Assembly (NCBI GenBank): GCA_900547465.1
Contig: URHJ01000011.1
Coordinates: forward strand, 1 to 38,618
From: an uncultured Mycoplasmatota bacterium
GTDB lineage: Bacteria; Bacillota_I; Bacilli_A; RF39; UBA660
Length of the DNA stretch: 38,618 nucleotides
Direction: 5' to 3'
The notes under the pieces are model-generated. The model worked only from the letters and a program-made list of their open reading frames with translations, searched no databases and was not told the DNA's origin. Below, in pieces: positions 35,101-38,618 of the stretch; the stretch's first letter is position 1, and each line of letters starts with the position of its first letter. Position numbers and translations under genes: made by a program.

Positions 35101-37394
35101 ATACAACAACAGCAAGTATTTCATCAGTAACAGGTGGTAGAGCAAAAGCAAGTAACTATTCACTAACTAATTCAGCTGGTAAATTTAAAATAAATAAGGC
35201 TAGTTCAACAACAACATTTAAATCAACCGGAGGAACATATAGTGGTAGTGCAATTGGTGCTACAGCATCTGGATATGGAAGCATAACATATACATATTAT
35301 TCAGATAGTGGTTGTAAAACAGCTATATCAACACCAATAGATGCTGGAACATATTATGTACAAGCAAAAAGTGCTGGTGATGGAAATCATTATGGAGCAA
35401 CATCATCATGTTCATCGCATGTGATTTCGAAAAAACAATTAACGGTTTCTTGGGATTCTACAAGTTCATTTACATATGACGGTAAGGAACATTCAAGAGC
35501 ATTAGCAGCAACAAAATTAACAGGAGTTAATTCAGAAACGGTAAATTTAACAACAAGTGGTAAAGGCGTTAACGCATCAGATAGTGAATATACAACAACA
35601 GCAAGTATTTCATCCGTAACAGGTGGTAGAGCAAAAACAAGTAACTATTCATTAAGTAATAGTTCAGCTAAGTTTAAAATAAATAAGGCAGGTTCAACAA
35701 CAACGTTTACGTCAACAGGAGGAACATATAGTGGTAGTGCAATTGGTGCTACAGCATCTGGATATGGAAGCATAACATATACATATTATTCAGATAGTGG
35801 TTGTAAAACAGCTATATCAACACCAATAGATGCTGGAACATATTATGTACAAGCAAAAAGTGCTGGTGATGGAAATCATTATGGAGCAACATCATCATGT
35901 TCATCGCATGTGATTTCGAAAAAACAATTAACTGTATCATGGAAATCTGGTGACACCTTTACATATGACGGTAAGGAACATTCAAGAGAATTAACGTCTT
36001 CTGCATTAACAGGAGTTAATTCAGAAACTGTAAACTTAACAAAAAGTGGTACAGGCGTTAATGCATCAGATACTGAATATACAACAACAGCAAGTATTTC
36101 ATCCGTAACAGGTGGTAGAGCAAATAAAAACAATTATTCGCTAAGTAATAGTTCAGCTAAATTTAAAATAAATAAGGCTACACCAACTATTTCGATGGAT
36201 ACTATTTCTTCTCCGATAGTTGGTACTACGCAAACATATCATTACTATTATAATGGAAATGGTACTGTTTCTTGCTCTTCATATTCTACTGAAACAGCAA
36301 CATGTTCTGTAAATACTACTAATAAAACGGTTACCTTAAAATACATAAAGACTGGTTGGAATAAAATAATTTTATCAGCAACGAGTACTACAAATTATAA
36401 TAGTGCAAGTACATCAGCAATTTCGTTCACTGTGTTAGGTGCAACTAGAACAGCTACTGTCTATGCTAATGGTAATACATTAAGTACTCCTGGTGAATGC
36501 TCTGCATCTGGTTCTAACAGAATTTGTTCTTGTACTTCATCAGGTACTTCTACTAGTTGTAATGTGACTTTACCTACTGTTTCTAACAGTACTACTCCTT
36601 CTGTTTGTGGTTACAGTGGTTCTTCTTCACCGCCAGGAAATTCTTCATGTAGTATTTCTAGTGGTGCTACAATAACTTTGAGTAGTTCTCCTAGTTATTA
36701 CGCTCAGACTTACAAAAATAGTAAAACATATAAAGCAAGTTTTGAAAAGGCTAGTACAGGTATTAGTTCTATTGGTTCTAATTCATTATCGTGTTCTATT
36801 CCTGCTGTATATAATGGTACTGCTCAAGCAAGTTCTTGTAATATAACTTTACCTAGTATTACAGTTGCAACGGGATATGCATCGCCTGTATGGAGAAATA
36901 CTCAAGATCTTGGTACTGATCTGCAACCTAATACCAGTAAAAGTATTTCTGATGATACATCATTTATAGCCACAGCAACAGTAAAGGTTCCACCAACAAT
37001 TAGTATATTAAGCCAAGCGGGTGCTAATACGTTGGATCAGTTTTCAAATTATACAAATAATTCTGGTTGTAAAAATGCTCCGTATACAACTGTTTCGGTT
37101 GTAATAAAACCTAGTCTATCTTCTCTTTATACTAGTGGCACACACACTGCTACATTAAAGATAGGTGGGAACACAATAACTACAGCTAATATAAGTAATT
37201 ATTCATCTACATCAGGAGCAACATCGGACCGAGCTAAGGTTGAGTTTCAAATAAATTGTGGTCTTACGGTGTTTTATGCTAGTACTGGTAAGGTAACTGT
37301 TGATATTCCTTATGGTGTATTTGTTTCAACGTATTCTGGTGCATACAATAAAGCTACTACGTTAGATACGGGATATTCAAAAACAGTGCATTAA
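26115..37394 (+). CDS. Giant modular repeat surface protein (3759 aa)
   Basis: A basic N terminus and one hydrophobic segment (about 31-52, ending GASYALFT) act as anchor or SipW-type signal. Residues about 55-205 resemble the TasA/camelysin head. Then come two DUF5011-like Ig domains (about 208-376), an Ig-like domain opening KPECVMD, a Big_2-like domain (about 592-668), and some 17 modules of ~80-100 aa, most holding a Cys pair (C-x-IP-x-x-YN...C-x-V-x-x-P). These resemble Listeria-Bacteroides repeats; the 17th, without cysteines, is the most typical. Two more Ig domains opening KPVC, MBG-like domains and three 163-aa repeats (2867-3355) follow. No LPxTG, LysM or C-terminal TM is seen. Adhesion or matrix function is inferred. 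SD AGGGTAGGA; monocistronic. Confidence 0.85.
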   Translation: MSKKKVNVSEHYRKVNIDYNDKNNRFKREYVKIILFAFFLLSIVVGASYALFTNTLYGKENVEVTSGTFKIDFKDGNIINLDNSSPISDVAGLQTTPYTFVVNNTGSLDAKYNISLEEKDNGVDALDRKYVKYSLKEGDGEWSHPALLSNGLTLTANKLLSSGKNETFQLKIWLDEAAPNEVQGKKYGAKIVVNAVQTNSNLINISIPIININGNSEINIEEGATFTDPGVGEVKGSDGNKIDISKVSTRYEYFDGENAVTVDRIDTSKIGIYYIYYELFDNDGNVLTTTVRTVNVYHKDKIPPTISLIGDEIINLKYGEEYQEYGAMASDNEGGNLTDKIIIFGEVNSKKDGTYLIKYFVRDNTGNLASVTRTVIVGKKTGKVESNIEEIIDDKDSTEAGIKIDTKVDSDTDIDKVTYAITTTKEKPANKDFKTLEELEKMGKYKDGKFVILENGTYYIWIRDEKGNVTNKKFTISNIDETKPECVMDAPKYVGVDAEQDITISCTDVVGIKKSYLTDKMFNIDNSNVSISSISAPEEINGGYQYVVTITGKKTGESKISLKKDSIFDNARNGNTEISTSVKVSQITLSESKTTLDVSTNPTYKIKVSGVNYGKLMYTGYDKDIIKVSSDGVVTALKPGSTSIVVVEKNGYASATLKVDVSNTLTATFHKNGNGVKSISKDKLTCVLTKDNPEECSIDAPSFEVLDGYTALGWNTDKNAHEGSMKVTLKDHTDFYTISKKDEVIYSAIFYANGATLSDGEDTSTTTIVKSCSLPEVYNNDTQITSCDIVTPTITGSLNTPIVLGYSKGKSDSTKPDLLMNTTLSLNKDLDGTNYFAITKNNPITYQVSYKKNGAGVLEISKENDSCTIPSTYNGIKQDTSCTVTAPSISVSSGFSAIGWNFDATSHKSVVKNGAIEISEDSILYAISRKDSLTYKANFHKSGLGVESINATTDSCIIPEVYNNEVQDTKCKINLPGYTIKDGFEGLGWSQNKDSTEKAGGNDDTALNGYRIISDGVWLDHDNTDLYVISRSDSYYISINVSANGAKLSSEQKLTCVVPSAYNNTKQDTTCNVDMPEIIRDNFEIYGFSMDKDVQDEKTEFAPNNGVFAISKNEDGKTFYAITKRLVTTTWDGNGANTSKTLDSCEIWNNRTTCRVTTPEITRDSYEILGWKKIENDGDNNSTTADVGVNTSINVSEDYTYSAITRKKITATFNKNGAVTQTNEQGEKVTDEKVTRSCIRYNKMESCTVTSPDIEADSNTPVKVHYQNVKDENDTWDYNTDKEISSDVEYKAITKNNPITYYVTYQKNGVGVTKIGKESDSCTIPSTYNGKEQNTSCTVDAPTIDVESGYTAIGWDFDATSHNSAVKNGKITITNDSVLYAISRKDSITYTANFHKNGVGVSKISSTNDSCTIPEVFNNEVQDTKCKIGLPTITVTGLYYELGWSQDKEATTKAINSDDTALNGYREIDDGVYLDHNTDLYSISKKDQLDLSAEFYENGTTLIGEKVVSCTLKEVYNNEVRADNCILDIPTIQRDNFDIIGYNTDSNGKTNDDSIDMKAHQINIDKNNNDNKYYAISKRKIDITYDKNGVTSLTKDSDTCTIWNAATSCEITTPKITRDGFEIHGYSTDKDATSDNNNLVPHNSKYLVDENHKYYAITSKYIEDKFYINGALGLTDVSGKIVNTDVNRSCTIYNRETKCSITTPAIAASYNTPDIVGFATKSNATVKDLDPNQTIDVTDKVDYYAITKKDAITYSASYHKDGIGVTAIEKTTDSCTIPTVYNGMRQDDYCTVTLPNISVENDQYEALGWSQNADAQQEVLSNDYSAVNGYMGIGQKIRLDKNISLTSIVRKKTITLKGYFYRNGAKSLTYTSNGRIVDSTDDVVTVTCDLEATYNNHKQATSCSITSPIINASENTPEVIGFANNSTDILKSLDPNKVFDITSDVTYYAITKKSSITLNANFNANNSTISDTAEKRCTLKETYNGNKQDTTCSVTPPKVTVPSNTPDFLGWNLNSNDQKNNTNYNLDNNILTLSEDVNGNIWYAITEKKEVYYNVNYKIGDHVKSISKNSGRCKIDATYNGEAQTKTCIIGEKDTENNPIITADVGYTSLGWSQLKGTTVGSPVVVLTKDNMTFYANASANHYNIEFYTDDHIYHTISATYDEAFTLPTIKSISLTKRGYTFKKWISEGVDYADGVKVSKNLASEEGAKVRFDAVWSDEEKPVCRFTTIGSTTTLNTTTARLECTDTGSGVVKTTLQPSDFSVSDAKVGKVVSVASPVEMTDGYYWDLTVQGLSVGSFDITFGANKISDSDQHYPHEITTKNFNDQVTSTSKVNVAGRVYSVNYTKGNYVSGISSTTGACTTTGSNIACNVVLPGITANRGYTVSGWSNGSTITDVGENYELNENNTSYSGQPTSRQTLTLTAIAKDITPPVCSISENTSNWTQSAILSISASDDGSGLANDAYSWTSKTTGFTSDNTTTVNKNTTYTAYVRDKDGNVGSCSKTISNIDTTKPVCTFDNPSDTTIVSGNTATVKLSCTDTQGGITDVSRNLSANSFSITNSSGATVSYAKIKSVSAPTAITSGYSYDVTIQGVSYGDFVLNLLGDNIIDAAGNANNRVTSNSMTAYNKAEVGTCNPGLVYNGGSQTLASGGTGISFANNSRINQGSQEVTMTPTTGYMFSDEASSKTTDCSISKRSVTFKANDSLNIPYDGNEHTNHSASVTDGSLVNGHTASFTFDSNSKLTNVGSVSNVITAVVIKDSSSNVVTTNYDVKTTNGTLQVIKSASTNPTLTAYSGTYDGKPHSIGVSGGSGGTIKYSTDKSTWSTENPTVTDATNSGAVTVYVKVFGDSNHNDSSIISSTITIYRASSSISFTSRGGTYSGSVIGATASGLGSITYTYYSDSGCKTAISTPIDAGTYYVQAKSAGDGNHYGATSSCSSHVISKKQLTVSWKSGDTFTYDGKEHSRELTSSALTGVNSETVNLTTSGKGVNASDSEYTTTASISSVTGGRAKASNYSLTNSAGKFKINKASSTTTFKSTGGTYSGSAIGATASGYGSITYTYYSDSGCKTAISTPIDAGTYYVQAKSAGDGNHYGATSSCSSHVISKKQLTVSWDSTSSFTYDGKEHSRALAATKLTGVNSETVNLTTSGKGVNASDSEYTTTASISSVTGGRAKTSNYSLSNSSAKFKINKAGSTTTFTSTGGTYSGSAIGATASGYGSITYTYYSDSGCKTAISTPIDAGTYYVQAKSAGDGNHYGATSSCSSHVISKKQLTVSWKSGDTFTYDGKEHSRELTSSALTGVNSETVNLTKSGTGVNASDTEYTTTASISSVTGGRANKNNYSLSNSSAKFKINKATPTISMDTISSPIVGTTQTYHYYYNGNGTVSCSSYSTETATCSVNTTNKTVTLKYIKTGWNKIILSATSTTNYNSASTSAISFTVLGATRTATVYANGNTLSTPGECSASGSNRICSCTSSGTSTSCNVTLPTVSNSTTPSVCGYSGSSSPPGNSSCSISSGATITLSSSPSYYAQTYKNSKTYKASFEKASTGISSIGSNSLSCSIPAVYNGTAQASSCNITLPSITVATGYASPVWRNTQDLGTDLQPNTSKSISDDTSFIATATVKVPPTISILSQAGANTLDQFSNYTNNSGCKNAPYTTVSVVIKPSLSSLYTSGTHTATLKIGGNTITTANISNYSSTSGATSDRAKVEFQINCGLTVFYASTGKVTVDIPYGVFVSTYSGAYNKATTLDTGYSKTVH
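28647..31370 (+). repeat. Two ~1.36-kb super-repeats of five two-cysteine modules
   Basis: 28647-30011 (455 codons) and 30012-31370 (453 codons) each hold five modules in the same order. For example, STYNGIKQDTSCTV in the first corresponds to STYNGKEQNTSCTV in the second, and CEIWNNRTTC to CTIWNAATSC. A third, rearranged copy begins at 31371. Divergence is moderate, so this duplication is older than the 489-bp repeats. Confidence 0.8.
34713..36179 (+). repeat. Three in-frame 489-bp tandem repeats
   Basis: Copies at 34713-35201, 35202-35690 and 35691-36179, each exactly 489 bp (163 codons). Each has a GGTYSGS...DAGTYYVQAKSAGDGNHYGA half and a TYDGKEHSR...GVNSETVNLT half, both MBG/YDG-type domains. 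Copies 2 and 3 share identical stretches of about 200 bp, which indicates recent amplification or conversion. Confidence 0.95.
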
Positions 37395-37447
37395 TCAGTA
37401 ATATTTTACACAAAAAATTTTATAAACATAATTATTATTGGAAATAT

Positions 37448-37472
37448 AAAGAGAACAATGTTCTCTTTTATT
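37448..37472 (+). terminator. Rho-independent terminator of the giant gene
   Basis: AAAGAGAAC / GTTCTCTTT with an AAT loop, followed by TTATT. Confidence 0.7.
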
Positions 37473-37935
37473 ATGTCTTGAAATGAAAAAATGATAGGGA
37501 ACCTACTATTTTGGTGAGATGAAGAACGATTACATAGAAAATACTTATTTCATATATGACGAAATTATCAATATTACATAGTCTTTGCATCTAGACAATT
37601 TTATGTGGTTATAGGGGGATATATATGTTAGCAAAGTAGAATAAGTGTATTGTTATTTATTTAGATAGAAGGATATTATGCGGGTACTGTAACAATTAAT
37701 AAAAATACAATTAAAAGTTATATACAAAACTCAAAATAGAGTACAAAGAAAAAAATTAATGGAATAAATTTTGGATGAGTAAGTTTCAGTTCCATCACAA
37801 TTGTAAGAGTAACTATTTAAATCATTAATCTGATAAATTAAAACGTATTACTACTATCATCTGTTTATAGGAAATTGTAATTCAATATGATTAGTAGGGA
37901 ATGTTAAACTATTAAAAGAACTAAAAATTTTGGGA
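37473..37935 (+). other. Gene-free stretch with traces of decayed coding sequence
   Basis: No gene on either strand. Traces of decay: a strong SD (GGGGGA near 37614) before ATG TTA GCA AAG TAG at 37625, a five-codon dead start; and an open fragment at 37665-37739 reading EGYYAGTVTINKNTIKSYI. These could be remnants of another surface-protein gene. I see no tRNA, repeat array or strong structure. Confidence 0.35.
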
Positions 37936-37964
37936 TAGATTTTTTTTATTAATTTTATTATAAT
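37936..37964 (+). promoter_or_regulatory. Probable promoter of the 37983 gene
   Basis: TAGATT at 37936-37941, a 17-nt spacer and TATAAT at 37959-37964. The -35 is weak and the start would lie close to the SD at 37971. Confidence 0.5.
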
Positions 37965-37982
37965 AATTTTGGAGGGTTTGTT

Positions 37983-38513
37983 ATGGATGATTTAGAAAAA
38001 TTAGTTAGAGATAACTTATTTTGTGATTTATATAATAGTGTACTAAATGGTAGTGAAGTAACTGATGAAGAAAAAGAATTTTTAATTTCCGAGATTGAAA
38101 ATTATATGAAAAACCAATTGATGACAACTGAAGAAACATTTCATAAATTTAAGTCTATGCTTCCTTTAATTCCGTATTTGATAAAAAGTTTAGATTTTGG
38201 ACCTGGTTATAGAGAGAATTATCTTGGTGTACGAAAAGGAATGAAACAAGTAATTGAACATAAAAAATTAATACTTGGTGGTGTTAAAATCACTTATAAT
38301 AATATGAGTGATAATAATATTTATACTTTAGTAAAACAGAGTAGAGAAAATGTAGTATTTGATGAATTTTTTAGTAATTATATTGATAAGTTTTATGATA
38401 ATTTAACTAGTGAAAATCCTGATTATGAATATGGTGTTGGTAAATATTTTGCTAAGCATATGGATAAGACTAGAGGAAAAATATTGACCTTGTCTAGACA
38501 GTATCAAAGATAG
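37983..38513 (+). CDS. Unknown soluble protein
   Basis: 176 aa, predominantly helical, with no signal peptide or membrane span. SD GGAGGG seven nt before the ATG. A short central segment (GPGYRENYLGVRKGMKQVI) is the most distinctive part. I recognise no family. It stands alone between its own promoter and a strong terminator. Confidence 0.7.
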   Translation: MDDLEKLVRDNLFCDLYNSVLNGSEVTDEEKEFLISEIENYMKNQLMTTEETFHKFKSMLPLIPYLIKSLDFGPGYRENYLGVRKGMKQVIEHKKLILGGVKITYNNMSDNNIYTLVKQSRENVVFDEFFSNYIDKFYDNLTSENPDYEYGVGKYFAKHMDKTRGKILTLSRQYQR

Positions 38514-38548
38514 ATTTATTATATTTGTATAGTAAATCTTTTTTTTTA
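38512..38548 (+). terminator. Rho-independent terminator
   Basis: AGATTTATTATA / TATAGTAAATCT (12 bp with one G-U), a TTTG loop and nine Ts; overlaps the stop codon. Confidence 0.9.
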
Positions 38549-38575
38549 TAAAATCTATAAAAAAATGTAGAATTA

Positions 38576-38584
38576 TGATATCAT
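38576..38584 (+). promoter_or_regulatory. Possible extended -10 for the last gene
   Basis: TGA followed by TATCAT (38579-38584), with only TATAAA at the -35 spacing. Confidence 0.35.
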
Positions 38585-38610
38585 ATTAATAGTATGATAG
38601 GAGTGAGAGT

Positions 38611-38618
38611 ATGAATAA
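38611..38618 (+). CDS. Start of a gene cut by the window end
   Basis: ATGAATAA with SD AGGAGTGAG immediately upstream (38600-38608). Only the first codons are visible, so no product can be named. The frame reads Met-Asn and then runs off the window. Confidence 0.5.

Noticed and set aside
34713..36179. CRISPR array or mobile element as the cause of the repeats
   Set aside because: The repeats are 489 bp, in frame and protein-coding with no spacers, and have no terminal inverted repeats or transposase.

Overview
The window is one block of a very AT-rich genome. Every gene I can support lies on the + strand, TGG serves for Trp and TGA is used as a stop. Gene order and content point to an uncultured low-GC Firmicutes/Bacilli relative, possibly of the gut Mollicutes/RF39-like kind. 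The order rpsU..yqeY-yqfC-yqfD..ybeY-dgkA-cdd-era-yqzL-recO..glyS and infC-rpmI-rplT is the Bacillus order. yqfC and yqfD are sporulation-family genes, so the lineage descends from spore formers. The species assignment is inference.

Left edge (1-2008): the end of a class II bacteriocin locus. It holds a C39-type ABC exporter cut by the window edge, a small one-TM accessory protein, two tiny double-glycine-leader peptides (46 and 58 aa) and a 54-aa membrane protein that is probably immunity. All junctions overlap.

2034-12286 is a conserved housekeeping run: S21, a HExxH protein, YqeY, YqfC, YqfD, VanZ-like, YbeY, DgkA, Cdd, Era, YqzL, RecO, a predicted ADP-ribosyltransferase-fold protein, then a T-box-led LOG-family gene + glyS + class I amidotransferase operon. 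phoH and the YqfF/PgpH gene, normally between yqfD and ybeY, are absent from that place. 12305-17084 holds a YfiH/laccase-domain protein, an unknown protein, an ABC1/UbiB kinase-like protein and a large HTH-bearing protein with an apparent out-of-frame tail. 17171-20196 is a lipid operon: acyltransferase, acyl-CoA ligase, acyltransferase.

20290-25989 is translation machinery: infC-rpmI-rplT behind a strong promoter and an L20-type leader, rpsB, tsf, a lipoprotein, a membrane protein and frr. infC probably starts at AUC. L20 and S2 carry nearly identical C-terminal Rho_N/SAP-like domains on charged linkers. pyrH is missing from its usual place between tsf and frr.

26115-37394 is one 3759-aa surface protein with an N-terminal membrane anchor/signal, a TasA/camelysin-like head, Ig-like domains, about 17 two-cysteine modules arranged in a ~455-aa super-repeat, and three exact-length 489-bp tandem MBG-type repeats. 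A degenerate ~500 bp stretch, a small unknown gene and the first codons of another gene close the window. No tRNA, rRNA, CRISPR array, insertion sequence or replication origin was recognised.
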